From positions 372,001 through 436,000 of the forward strand of contig NZ_JALBUF010000001.1 in NCBI RefSeq assembly GCF_022606465.1: a DNA stretch of 64,000 bases, given 5' to 3'. Source of the DNA: Sulfoacidibacillus ferrooxidans. Its GTDB lineage: Bacteria; Bacillota; Bacilli; Alicyclobacillales; SLC66. Under the pieces are notes generated by a model, which saw only the letters and a list, made by a program, of their open reading frames with translations, was not told the origin of the DNA and did no database searches. Every line of letters starts with the position of its first letter. Positions within the stretch are counted from its first letter, which is position 1. Positions 55,755-63,989 of this stretch are shown here, piece by piece. The position numbers and the translations under genes are program-made.

Positions 55755-55914
55755 AGAGCCTGTTCAAAAAGGGGGCAGGTAAGACCCGCACAGTACAAGG
55801 AAGCAACAAGCCAAGAATGTGGACTGAGCGTACGTTTTGGGTACGTGAGGGAGCGTTCTTGGCGCTGACGCTGCCATGTGCCGGGGAGTTCTGACCCCTT
55901 TTTGAACAACCTCT
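55755..55914. mobile_element. 160-bp MITE-like element with terminal inverted repeats
   Basis: The ends AGAGCCTGTTCAAAAAGGGG (55755-55774) and 55895-55914 are inverted repeats matching at 18 of 20. Inside, further complementary blocks (CCAAGAA/TTCTTGG, CGTAC/GTACG, CCCGCACA/TGTGCCGGG) would fold the whole unit into one long hairpin. There is no coding capacity. Flanking ATT on both sides may be a target duplication. It fills most of the 301-base gap between the P450 and the exoprotein gene. A structured RNA is the alternative. Confidence 0.7.
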
Positions 55915-55995
55915 ATTATGAAGTTACCATCCGCAAATTCCAGATGATATACTTGAGAATAGCTTGATCACACTCTCTAGTATAAGGGGATTTAT

Positions 55996-57513
55996 ATGAC
56001 ACTTCGCCATAGACTGAAACAAGTTGCCCTATCTGCTTCTACTCTTGTTCTTTTATTGTCAACAGCAACAAGTACCTCCTATGCGTCATCGAGCATGACA
56101 CAAGATCATATTTACTTTAACGGACAACTTGTCTCTTCTCCGTTTGGACGTATGGCCATTGATCCCAATTCACACGAGGCAACTACCTATATCCCTATTG
56201 CCTACGTCATGGCCATGCTCTTAAAGGAACTACACATTTCAAGCACTTGGAATGGTCATCTGTGGAATCTCCATGTACCGACAAACTTCACCTATGTTCC
56301 TTCTCACATTGCATCACCACATTTGAAGAACACTACGACCATCACTATTGACAATCAGCCATACATACACGTTCCATCCCTGATTGGACAAGATCCCTAT
56401 ACGCATAACCTTACTACATATGTGCCTATATATGATATTGAGCAGCTACTTATAAAGCTAGGCGTACCTAATAATTGGAACGGAAGCGTATGGTCTGTAG
56501 CTCCACCTGCTCATACAGCCGAAGCGTCAACGCTAAGTAACTCTGAACAAACAGCAGTCACTTACCATCAACTAACAGTCGATGGTGTTTCCGTGGCTTC
56601 TCTTTATGTTGATATAAACAATCCACACGTGATCGTTAAACCTGTCATTGCAGATAATCATTTTGGTCAAACTGCATCTCTGACTGCACTTGCACAGTCA
56701 GTCCATGCAATCGCCGCTGTAAACGGTACGTATTTTGATGCATTATCCACAATGTGGCCAGCAGGTTCGCTCTTCGTAAACGGACAGTGGATACATACAG
56801 ATGGTGGAACACTCATGGGTTTTGGAGCAGGTGGTAAGGTCATCATGACAAGAGCAACCGAGTCTTTATGGATGACGATTGGCAATCGACGCGTGTGGCC
56901 ATGGAAAATCAATTCGTGGCATGGTCAACCAACTGAAATCTCTATTCTTACTCGGTTGTACGGGCATTCTACCCATATTGCCAATGGAACGGCAGTTGTT
57001 GTACAACATGGCGTCGTCACAGCTATTACTTACGGCAACACCAGCATCCCGGAACATGGATACGTCGTTGAATGGGGGAATTCTCCTTACAACCAAAATT
57101 TCTTACAAAACGTTCATCTGGGCCAACTGGTTCAAAGTAACGTAACCGTCTACAATCAAAGAAAACAACCAGTCAATTTCTCAGGTATCACACAAGCCAT
57201 AGGTGCTGGACCTATGCTCGTCAATCATGGTCAAATCGTCCTTGACCCAGCAAGCGAAGGATTCACAAGCACATCCCTGATAGACTCACAAACCTCGCGC
57301 ACGCTGATTGGTATTACGCAGAATCATACCCTTGTCCTAGCTGTCCTATCTTCAGCTACGATGCAACAAGAAGCATTGATCGCACGAGACATGGGACTCA
57401 TACAAGCGATGAATCTCGATGGCGGGGCATCAAGTGGAATTTATTTTCATGGTCAATCATTGATCGCTCCAACACGCAATTTAGCAACTGCACTCGCAGT
57501 CATTGATCAGTAG
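55996..57513 (+). CDS. Secreted phosphodiester glycosidase (NAGPA) domain protein
   Basis: 505 residues with a signal peptide (about 1-30, cleavage near SYASS). Two degenerate repeats (about 38-95 and 108-165), each ending SSTWNGHLWNLH or NNWNGSVWSV, resemble the stalk-like copper-amine-oxidase N-domain that attaches exoproteins to the wall. The rest (about 185-505) is a NAGPA (PF09992) domain: AAVNGTYFDALSTMWPAGS, GAGPMLVNHG and MNLDGGASSGIYF. It may process cell-surface glycans. AAGGGG precedes ATG 55996 by eight bases. Confidence 0.88.
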   Translation: MTLRHRLKQVALSASTLVLLLSTATSTSYASSSMTQDHIYFNGQLVSSPFGRMAIDPNSHEATTYIPIAYVMAMLLKELHISSTWNGHLWNLHVPTNFTYVPSHIASPHLKNTTTITIDNQPYIHVPSLIGQDPYTHNLTTYVPIYDIEQLLIKLGVPNNWNGSVWSVAPPAHTAEASTLSNSEQTAVTYHQLTVDGVSVASLYVDINNPHVIVKPVIADNHFGQTASLTALAQSVHAIAAVNGTYFDALSTMWPAGSLFVNGQWIHTDGGTLMGFGAGGKVIMTRATESLWMTIGNRRVWPWKINSWHGQPTEISILTRLYGHSTHIANGTAVVVQHGVVTAITYGNTSIPEHGYVVEWGNSPYNQNFLQNVHLGQLVQSNVTVYNQRKQPVNFSGITQAIGAGPMLVNHGQIVLDPASEGFTSTSLIDSQTSRTLIGITQNHTLVLAVLSSATMQQEALIARDMGLIQAMNLDGGASSGIYFHGQSLIAPTRNLATALAVIDQ

Positions 57514-57562
57514 ACAACGCTACAGTGCTCGGTCATCATGAAAACTAAGAAAAGAGTAAATA

Positions 57563-58018
57563 TCACGTGAGAAACCGTTTTTTTATATCTGCAGTTGGTA
57601 CAATACACGCATTGACCTTGCCAAAAATCCGATAGCGATAGCGTGCCACGACATCGTATACGAGATCACGCAATCCTTGTGGAATCCATATGAACAAAGG
57701 ATAAATCAGTGGCCAAGGGCGTTTTAACTGTCTACATACACGTAGTGCTGCCGTCGATTTTGCATAGAGCTGCCCTTGTTCTAACCATAATACAGAATCA
57801 AGTTGCTGGTCTAACAACCTATCCCTATCCATCATTGTACATTTAGTCTGCATGATGCGCTGTCCAGCATCTGATTGTATGGCTGCAAAAGCAATACGTC
57901 CACTTGGATCGTGACGAATGACAAAGGTGACCGATGCAGCGCATAACTGACAGACACCATCAAACAACAACACATAGCGAGGCAATTTGTCTCCCTGATC
58001 CAGCGGCGTCAATTCCAT
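57563..58018 (-). CDS. DCC-family (DUF393) thiol-disulfide protein
   Basis: 151 residues from ATG 58018, with GAGGTGTGAGT upstream. The N-terminal YVLLFDGVCQLCAASVTFVI gives the D-G-x-C-x-x-C motif of the family, followed by a thioredoxin-like region and WPLIYPLFIWIPQGLRDLVYDVVA. Predicted thiol-disulfide oxidoreductase; partners unknown. It is divergent from the SDR gene with only 54 nt between starts. Confidence 0.88.
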   Translation of the reverse strand: MELTPLDQGDKLPRYVLLFDGVCQLCAASVTFVIRHDPSGRIAFAAIQSDAGQRIMQTKCTMMDRDRLLDQQLDSVLWLEQGQLYAKSTAALRVCRQLKRPWPLIYPLFIWIPQGLRDLVYDVVARYRYRIFGKVNACIVPTADIKKRFLT

Positions 58019-58072
58019 ACTCACACCTCGATTAGATGACACAGCAAGTCACGTGAAAGTAGGCGATATCCA

Positions 58073-58855
58073 GTGAAAACAATCGTCATTACCGGTAGCA
58101 CTAAAGGACTAGGATTTGCACTAGCTACATCCTTTTTGGAAGCGGGTCATCGAGTGATCATCAGTGGGAAAAATCAACACCTACTCGATCAAGCTATGCA
58201 AAACCTTGCCTCTCATCAACACAGAGTATCCGCCAAACTTTGCGATGTTCGCAACCATCAAGATATAGTTAACTTATGGGATTTCGCCACCACAACATGG
58301 GGCGAAGTCGATATTTGGATCAACAATGCTGGTATCAATCAACAAGGTGATGCATTGTGGGAACTTTCCTTTGATGATATCGAGCGTGTCATACAAACTA
58401 ATCTTCAAGGGATGATCTACGGTACAAAAGTAGCCTTACAGGGTATGTTACAACAATCGCATGGTCAAATATACAATGTAGAGGGTTTTGGTAGCGACGG
58501 CATGCAAAGACGCGGGATCAATTTGTACGGCACAACAAAGCGGGCTCTTACACACTTCACCACCGCATGTGCCAAGGAAGCAAGCGACACTCCAATCCAG
58601 GTCGGCTTGCTTTGCCCAGGCATGATGATCACTGATCTATTGCGCGATGAAACGGGACACATACGCAATGAACGGCAAACCAAGCGGATATTCAATATTC
58701 TCGGAGATCGTCCAGCTACTGTTGCTAAATTCTTTGTTCCACACATCCTACACAATAAAAAAAACGGAGCACACATCGTATGGCTAACAAAGCGCAAAAT
58801 ACTATGGCGCTTTGCTCGCTCAAGTTACCATCAACGCGACCTATTTGAAGACTGA
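58073..58855 (+). CDS. Short-chain dehydrogenase, NYC1/NOL-like
   Basis: 260 residues. Cofactor motif TGSTKGLGFALA (about residue 7), INNAG, and active-site YGTTKRA. The serine region reads NVEGFGSDGMQRRG, which departs from the usual N-x-S-S but closely follows chlorophyll b reductases (N-x-x-G-x-G-S-D-G ... Y-G-A-T-K-R). The later LCPGMMITDLLRD and FNILGDRPATVAKFFVPHIL follow the same pattern. The organism shows no photosynthesis genes here, so the natural substrate is some other ketone/alcohol. GTG 58073 has only a weak site (AGTAGG). Confidence 0.85.
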   Translation: MKTIVITGSTKGLGFALATSFLEAGHRVIISGKNQHLLDQAMQNLASHQHRVSAKLCDVRNHQDIVNLWDFATTTWGEVDIWINNAGINQQGDALWELSFDDIERVIQTNLQGMIYGTKVALQGMLQQSHGQIYNVEGFGSDGMQRRGINLYGTTKRALTHFTTACAKEASDTPIQVGLLCPGMMITDLLRDETGHIRNERQTKRIFNILGDRPATVAKFFVPHILHNKKNGAHIVWLTKRKILWRFARSSYHQRDLFED

Positions 58856-58886
58856 GCTTCGTGGTCTACACTCATGCAACTGTGAT

Positions 58887-60173
58887 TTAACGTGCAGGTT
58901 TAGAAAAATCAATGTGTTCTTCACGACCAGGCTCCATGAAGACAGTCGTCACAGAAGGTTGCGTAGTAGCCACCACTTTTCCTGCACTAATGACATAACG
59001 CGCTTGTGGTTGGCGTCGAATCAAGTCAAATGCATTTGTTCCAGGAAGTAAGATGATATTCGCTTTTTTCCCAACTGCAATGCCATACTCCGATTCAATA
59101 TCGAGTGTTCGAGCCGCCCGCTGTGTGACCATCTCAACCGTTTCTGCAATTTCTTGCATTCCTGTCATATGCGACGTATGCACAGCCATATGCGCCACCT
59201 GCAACATACTTCCTATTCCTAGTGGGTACCATGGATCGAGCACATCATCATGCCCAAGGCTCACATTGATTCCCGCTTGCCACATCTCTTTGATGCGCGT
59301 TACACCTCTGCGCGCAGGATACCCATCAAATCTTCCTTGTAAAGTGATATTGATCAGTGGATTAGCGACCATATTGATCCCTGATTTTTTTAGCAAACGC
59401 ATCAACTTATACGCATATGCACCGTTATACGAATGCATGGCGGTTGTATGACTGGCTGTCACCCGTTCACGCAAACCTGTTTCTAGAGCAAGAACTGCCA
59501 TTGTCTCAATAAACCGTGATTGTTCATCATCTATTTCATCGCAGTGTACATCAACTAACTTTTGATATTTTTGAGCGAGGCGAAAGCACACATGTAAGGA
59601 CTCTATTCCCATCTCACGCGTATATTCATAGTGTGGTATGGCACCTGCAGCATCTGCACCAAGACGCAGTGCTTCTTCAAGTAATTCTGCTCCCCCCGCA
59701 TAGGATAAGATGCCTTCTTGGGGAAATGCGACAATCTGCAATTGTACAAAGGGCGAGACGATTTCTTTTACCTTCAGTAAGGCTTTTAGAGCTGTTAAAT
59801 TAGGATCACATACATCCACATGCGTCCGCACATGCAGTATACCATTGGCTACTTGCCACTTTAAGGCGGTTAACGCGCGTTGTATCACATCTTCTTCAGT
59901 CAGCGATGGTTTGCGCTCCGTCCACACCTGAATCCCTTCAAAAAGCGTGCCACTCTCGTTATACCTTGGCTCTCCAGCAGTGAGTACGGAGTCTAGATGA
60001 ATATGTGATTCGATAAAAGGCGGTAACAGTAAATCGCCTTGCCCTTCGATCTCTTCCACTGCATGCTCGCGAATCGAAGCAGCTATATTTGCAATTATCC
60101 CGTCTTGCACACCTACATCCACAGCATCATCTCTTCCAAGCATACGTACATTGCGAATGATTAAGTCGTACAC
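58887..60173 (-). CDS. Cytosine deaminase-like amidohydrolase
   Basis: 428 residues of the CodA group of metal-dependent hydrolases. Metal and catalytic residues: [10 protein letters not shown] (HxH), [30 protein letters not shown] and [14 protein letters not shown] (the last Asp). It deaminates cytosine to uracil or a related N-heterocycle. GTG 60173 has GGGGTG seven bases upstream, inside the end of msrA, two bases from its stop, so the genes are coupled. Isoguanine or creatinine deaminase activity is an alternative. Confidence 0.9.
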   Translation of the reverse strand: MYDLIIRNVRMLGRDDAVDVGVQDGIIANIAASIREHAVEEIEGQGDLLLPPFIESHIHLDSVLTAGEPRYNESGTLFEGIQVWTERKPSLTEEDVIQRALTALKWQVANGILHVRTHVDVCDPNLTALKALLKVKEIVSPFVQLQIVAFPQEGILSYAGGAELLEEALRLGADAAGAIPHYEYTREMGIESLHVCFRLAQKYQKLVDVHCDEIDDEQSRFIETMAVLALETGLRERVTASHTTAMHSYNGAYAYKLMRLLKKSGINMVANPLINITLQGRFDGYPARRGVTRIKEMWQAGINVSLGHDDVLDPWYPLGIGSMLQVAHMAVHTSHMTGMQEIAETVEMVTQRAARTLDIESEYGIAVGKKANIILLPGTNAFDLIRRQPQARYVISAGKVVATTQPSVTTVFMEPGREEHIDFSKPAR

Positions 60174-60175
60174 TG

Positions 60176-60721
60176 CTATTCACCCCAATGTGCGCGAATA
60201 AACCCATCGCGCCCAGATCCTATGCGATAGCGTTGATAATGCGCTGTTTTTTTCTGATAATAATCCTGATGATACTCTTCTGCAGGATAAAAAGTGGTGG
60301 CAGGAACAATCCTTGTCACTATCGGTTTTGTAAAACGACCACTTTGCTGCAACTCTTCTTTTGATCTTTCTGCCTCTTCACGCTGTGCTGCGTCGTGATA
60401 AAAAATAGCTGTCTGATACGATGATCCGCGATCATAAAATTGACCACCTTCATCCGTTGGATCAATTTGCTTCCAAAATAGATTCAATAGCGTTCGATAC
60501 GAAATCACCTTGGGATCAAAAGTAATTTCTACTGCTTCCACATGCCCCGTCGTATCCGAACACACCTCTTCATATGTAGGGTTTTCCTTGTGGCCACCTG
60601 TATATCCTGATACAACTCGAATAACGCCATCCCACTGATCAAAAGGCTTCACCATGCACCAAAAGCATCCACCTGCAAATGTTGCTTGTTGAAATTCTTG
60701 TGATTCTGTTCTTTCAGTCAC
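60176..60721 (-). CDS. msrA: Peptide methionine sulfoxide reductase MsrA
   Basis: 181 residues. Catalytic motif [15 protein letters not shown] with both cysteines encoded by TGC-type codons (no TGA), [19 protein letters not shown] and [12 protein letters not shown]. It repairs methionine-S-sulfoxide in proteins. GTG 60721 was chosen for AAGGAG eight bases upstream; the longer frame starts at a TTG before that site. First gene of an operon with the deaminase. Confidence 0.94.
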   Translation of the reverse strand: MTERTESQEFQQATFAGGCFWCMVKPFDQWDGVIRVVSGYTGGHKENPTYEEVCSDTTGHVEAVEITFDPKVISYRTLLNLFWKQIDPTDEGGQFYDRGSSYQTAIFYHDAAQREEAERSKEELQQSGRFTKPIVTRIVPATTFYPAEEYHQDYYQKKTAHYQRYRIGSGRDGFIRAHWGE

Positions 60722-60799
60722 TTCACTCACTCCTTTTTTATCCACCTTCAACTATACGATATCTTGTGTGTGAAGGAAACCATGATCATGGATGAGCCA

Positions 60800-60824
60800 C
60801 ATAGTACACCACACGTGTACTATG
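60800..60824 (-). terminator. Second hairpin after the CcdA-like gene
   Basis: CATAGTACAC/GTGTACTATG, 10-bp perfect stem with loop CACAC, directly after the main terminator in the - direction. Perhaps a backup. Confidence 0.5.
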
Positions 60825-60826
60825 AA

Positions 60827-60864
60827 AACAGCAGGGTTCCTGTTGACATAGGAACCCTGCTGTT
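60827..60864 (-). terminator. Terminator of the sulfur-relay-like operon
   Basis: A 14-bp perfect stem AACAGCAGGGTTCC with its complement and a 10-nt loop, 29 nt after the stop of the CcdA-like gene. Confidence 0.8.
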
Positions 60865-60893
60865 GATTGCACATTCTTCCTTCATTCTGTGTA

Positions 60894-61628
60894 TCATAGA
60901 TGTCCATGAAAAAGTGCTTTGATGATAGGGCCAGTTTTCCAATCAGCCAATGTCTTTAACGCATTATTGTCATCAAAAATCAGTAGTAATGCTACACCCA
61001 TCATCAACAGTCCTGCACCACGATCCACCCAGATCATGCGACTCCCCAATGAGCGAAAAGCGCGCACAAGTGATGACGAGAATATAAATGTAATAAAAAA
61101 CATCACAGAAAACCCTGCACTATATACCAGTAAAACAAGCAATGTCATCACCCATGATACATGCAAACTAGCCACCATCGTCAGTGCTACAATGAGCGTT
61201 ACCTGCCACCCAAATGCAAGTGTAAAACCTGTGATGTAAGAACGAAATAGAGATGCACTTCCAGCTGCATGCTTTCCTCCTGCAAGACCACGATCATGCA
61301 ACCATGGGAGATGTATCACACCAAAACGCTGTAAGCTGAGCATAAGTAATAAAAGCCCACCTACTACCCCTGAATAATCCATCCATCCATTAAATAGGCG
61401 ACCAATGAGTGCCGCAATCATACCGAGTATAATAATAGTCGTTGAAAACCCTACAACAAAAGCAAGACTATGTCTCAACATCGCGCCCTTTACTTTACCG
61501 CCAACCGAGACCTCGGCTGCTGTGCCACTCAGGTATGCAACATACGCTGGTAGCATCCCGAGTAGTCAAGGGGCGCAAAATGACACCATGCCAGCTGCTG
61601 CAGAAAAAGCCAAGATGACGATATTCAT
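60894..61628 (-). CDS. CcdA/DsbD-like membrane protein with in-frame UGA (candidate selenoprotein)
   Basis: 244 codons, six helices, CcdA/DsbD transmembrane family that moves reducing power across the membrane. ATG 61628 has GGGGGG seven bases upstream and continues MNIVILAFSAAAGMVSFCAP, then TGA at codon 21 (61566-61568), then LLGMLPAYVAYLSG. The family has Cys at this exact place (A-P-C-x-L-P). Codon 18 is TGC, so the product would read C-A-P-U. The TM4 cysteine (GW-T-P-C) is absent: FGWQVTLIV. Everything after the TGA is open. A stem-loop starts right behind it. If no Sec system exists, this is a pseudogene, or restarts at ATG 61556. Confidence 0.7.
61525..61565 (-). promoter_or_regulatory. 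SECIS-like stem-loop immediately after the in-frame UGA
   Basis: RNA on the - strand: CUACUCGGG (next to the UGA) pairs with CCUGAGUGG, nine base pairs with two G-U; a bulged A, then AUGC/GCAU; then AC/GU; apical loop around CAGCGUAU. The distance from UGA to the apical loop is 16 nt, at the lower edge of the range described for bacterial SECIS elements. Loop guanines are present but not at the ideal place. Confidence 0.5.
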
Positions 61629-61661
61629 TGCGTATCCCCCCTACTACAAAACGTATAACCT

Positions 61662-62846
61662 TTACAGAGATGCATCATTATATTTTGCACGTAACACCTG
61701 TGCAGCATCAGCGCAAGCGCGTAGTTTTTTCACGGCCTCTTGTGATGAATTCATGGGTCGTTGCGCAAATGTCCCAAATCCACAATCAGGATTTAAAAAA
61801 ATGCGTTCCTTTGGTAGATATGCAAGTGAGGACTCCACTTTATTCACGATATCGGAAGCCAATTCGACAGTAGACAATCGCGGATTGACCACTCCTAGCC
61901 CCACTTCCGTATCACGCAAGGCCTGTAATGCATCGAGTTCACCAGCACGTGGTGTCGCATATTCAAGCACCAATTGATCCACTGCAAGACAGGCTAAGTA
62001 AGGCATCAATGGTTCATAGGGGCCGCGCAGCAATACATCTTCCTGTGTACTCCAATTGCCCCGGCATACGTGTACGCCAAGCCTTGATCCTCGTCCACGA
62101 AACCCTTCTACCACTTCATTGATCAAATCAGTGGCAAACTGCAATTCTGCTTGTGCATCGACTTTTGCAGTTAAAGCTCCACACATAAACGTGCGGTTAG
62201 CATTTTTCTGTGTAAAAACGAGTTCAGTCAACACGGGTTCATCCAATTGAATAAAATCCGCACCGGCATTCACTAGATCTTCTAACTCTTCTCGCAATAT
62301 GCGTACCACATCTTTTGCCAACGCTTCTTTAGTAGGATAAGCAGCCTGTGACAATCCTTCAACCCACATGGAGCGCGTAAGGAGATAGGGTCCTGGTAAC
62401 GCGACTTTGATCGCACGATCAGTATGCTTTCGCAAAAACAAAAACTCATCGAGCGCTAGCGGCTTTGCACGTGCAATCGGGCCCACTGCTACGGGATTAG
62501 AAAGAGAAAAGGCCGGAACATCCAACGTCCCTAAAATTTCTTCAAACCCAGCCTTATCCTCCACATAATCAAGCAACTCTGCAACGGTTAACATCTTTAC
62601 ATGATGAAGCTTTTCAGCCACGAAAGAGATGAAGTTATCGCGCCGTTGTTCCCCATCAGTCAAAAGATCAACACCCGCTTCCTCTTGCATGCGAACGCTC
62701 TCTAGGATGGCACCTTCCGTAATGCGTAAAAACTCCGCCTCATCCATCCGCCCCTCACGTTTATCACGCAGTGCACGCAATACTTCACGTGAACGCGGCC
62801 AACTACCGACTACCGTGACAGGAAAGAGTGGCAACTCTTTACTCAC
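61662..62846 (-). CDS. MetE C-terminal-like methyltransferase (COG0620)
   Basis: 394 residues, like the catalytic half of cobalamin-independent methionine synthase without the N-terminal duplicate. VVGSWPRSREVL at the start, DLLTDGEQRRDNF, IQLDEPVL, the zinc ligands HVC in LGVHVCRGNWS, and the last Cys in NPDCGFGTFAQRP. It transfers a methyl group to a thiol (homocysteine or another). GTG 62846 follows GGAGTG by seven bases. It lies within an operon of sulfur-relay proteins, so the acceptor may be an unusual thiol or selenol. Confidence 0.88.
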   Translation of the reverse strand: MSKELPLFPVTVVGSWPRSREVLRALRDKREGRMDEAEFLRITEGAILESVRMQEEAGVDLLTDGEQRRDNFISFVAEKLHHVKMLTVAELLDYVEDKAGFEEILGTLDVPAFSLSNPVAVGPIARAKPLALDEFLFLRKHTDRAIKVALPGPYLLTRSMWVEGLSQAAYPTKEALAKDVVRILREELEDLVNAGADFIQLDEPVLTELVFTQKNANRTFMCGALTAKVDAQAELQFATDLINEVVEGFRGRGSRLGVHVCRGNWSTQEDVLLRGPYEPLMPYLACLAVDQLVLEYATPRAGELDALQALRDTEVGLGVVNPRLSTVELASDIVNKVESSLAYLPKERIFLNPDCGFGTFAQRPMNSSQEAVKKLRACADAAQVLRAKYNDASL

Positions 62847-62890
62847 AATGGATCACTCCATTCTAATGATTCACAAAGAATGACATACCA

Positions 62891-63613
62891 TTACAGCGAA
62901 ACTTCTATACGAACGTCTATTTTTGTCGCCTTGCGCAAAGTCTGATAAAGCGGAGAACGTTCTAGTACTTTTTCAAATAGCTGCTTAATCTGTAATTCAT
63001 CCGTTGCTGTCGCAACATACAAGACCACGGTAATCTGATCTATTGCCGGACTACCATCGTCCTCCAATAGCAGAGCATACAGTACATTGTTTAGCGTTGC
63101 TCGAACCGTGCACTCTACTTCATCTAGAACGACTTTAGAACGCGATGCGACTGCTTTTAATCCCACAACTAAGTCAGAACCAAGTGCACTAACTACAAAA
63201 TCTAATCCTGAAGGTGCATCGACTGTTGCACCAAAGTCTGCTGATTGGCCTGCTAAAAAGCTATGGTTACGAGCATATACTTTCGCGTGTAACCCTTCGG
63301 CTCCGCGTATTCGTACAGACCATGTATATCCTCGTGCCGCTTCAAGTTCAGCTTGCAAATGAGATTCACTAGCCTTCTTTTGAATAAAGAAGGCGCGATA
63401 CGTCTCATATACTTCTACCCCTAGTAATTCATGGCCAACCATTCTACACCACGCAGGTAGGTCTACCGCTACAGAGTCATCACGACTATGTACTTCTAAT
63501 ACCCCATGATCTTGAATAGAATCCATGGCTTTTTTTATAATTAGTAACAACCCAGATCCACAATCTAGATCTCCGCCATCGCACAGACCATCAGAATCCC
63601 ATTGCTTGTGCAT
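62891..63613 (-). CDS. TusA-like/OsmC-like fusion protein
   Basis: 240 residues. Residues about 8-70 look like a TusA/SirA sulfur carrier: GGDLDCGSGLLLIIKKAM keeps the carrier cysteine but has CGSG where TusA has CPxP; VHSRDDSVAVDLPAWCRMVG is the second half. Residues about 92-240 are OsmC-like (GLHAKVYARNHSFLAGQS, APSGLDFVVSALGSDLVVGL), but the first OsmC redox cysteine is replaced (SALGSD). So the protein has one likely reactive cysteine for binding persulfide sulfur. ATG 63613 follows GCGGGTGA; 16 nt from the DsrE-like gene. Confidence 0.78.
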   Translation of the reverse strand: MHKQWDSDGLCDGGDLDCGSGLLLIIKKAMDSIQDHGVLEVHSRDDSVAVDLPAWCRMVGHELLGVEVYETYRAFFIQKKASESHLQAELEAARGYTWSVRIRGAEGLHAKVYARNHSFLAGQSADFGATVDAPSGLDFVVSALGSDLVVGLKAVASRSKVVLDEVECTVRATLNNVLYALLLEDDGSPAIDQITVVLYVATATDELQIKQLFEKVLERSPLYQTLRKATKIDVRIEVSL

Positions 63614-63629
63614 GGTTATTCACCCGCTT

Positions 63630-63989
63630 CTAATAACTGATACATGCAGCACCTTGTGCAAGGTATTCAATCAACGATGCTCCGCCAACAATGACTGCAC
63701 CGGAAACCAAATCTTTTTCTACTAAATTGCGTTTCTTCGCACATGGACTGCAGACCCAAAGAGTTCCACCGGCCTCACGAAAATTAGTGAGTAAATCGAT
63801 TAAAGGTGCAAATCCTTCTTCATGAATGTCATCTGCATACCCCTGTTGTGCTAAATACACACCTTCTGTGCTGAGAAAAACAACTGTTTCTTGGCCTGAT
63901 GCTACAGATGCATTGGCTACTACAAAGCCAAGTGTTGCCTTATCCGTATCATTTTTTGCTGAAGTAATACTAACGACTATTTTTGCCAT
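63630..63989 (-). CDS. DsrE/DsrF-like protein (COG2044)
   Basis: 119 residues of the DsrE/YchN fold: KIVVSITSAKNDTDKATLGF at the start, ETVVFLSTEGVYLA, then GGTLWVCSPCAKKRNL with a C-x-x-C (about residues 80-83) and AVIVGGASLIEYLAQGA at the end. Such proteins carry or exchange sulfane sulfur with TusA-like partners. AGG lies seven bases before ATG 63989, at the edge of the window, so more operon genes may lie upstream. Confidence 0.85.
   Translation of the reverse strand: MAKIVVSITSAKNDTDKATLGFVVANASVASGQETVVFLSTEGVYLAQQGYADDIHEEGFAPLIDLLTNFREAGGTLWVCSPCAKKRNLVEKDLVSGAVIVGGASLIEYLAQGAACISY

Noticed and set aside
60176-60721. MsrA as another selenoprotein
   Set aside because: Selenocysteine forms of MsrA are known, but here the GCFWC cysteines are normal codons and there is no in-frame TGA.
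61554-61556. ATG 61556 as the real start of the CcdA-like gene
   Set aside because: No ribosome site in front of it, and starting there would remove most of TM1 including the conserved P-C region that is plainly encoded upstream. Kept only as a fallback if the UGA is a true stop.
61405-61977. 190-codon + strand reading frame
   Set aside because: It is antisense to the CcdA-like and MetE-like genes, has no ribosome site and low-complexity translation; the - strand frames show clear families.
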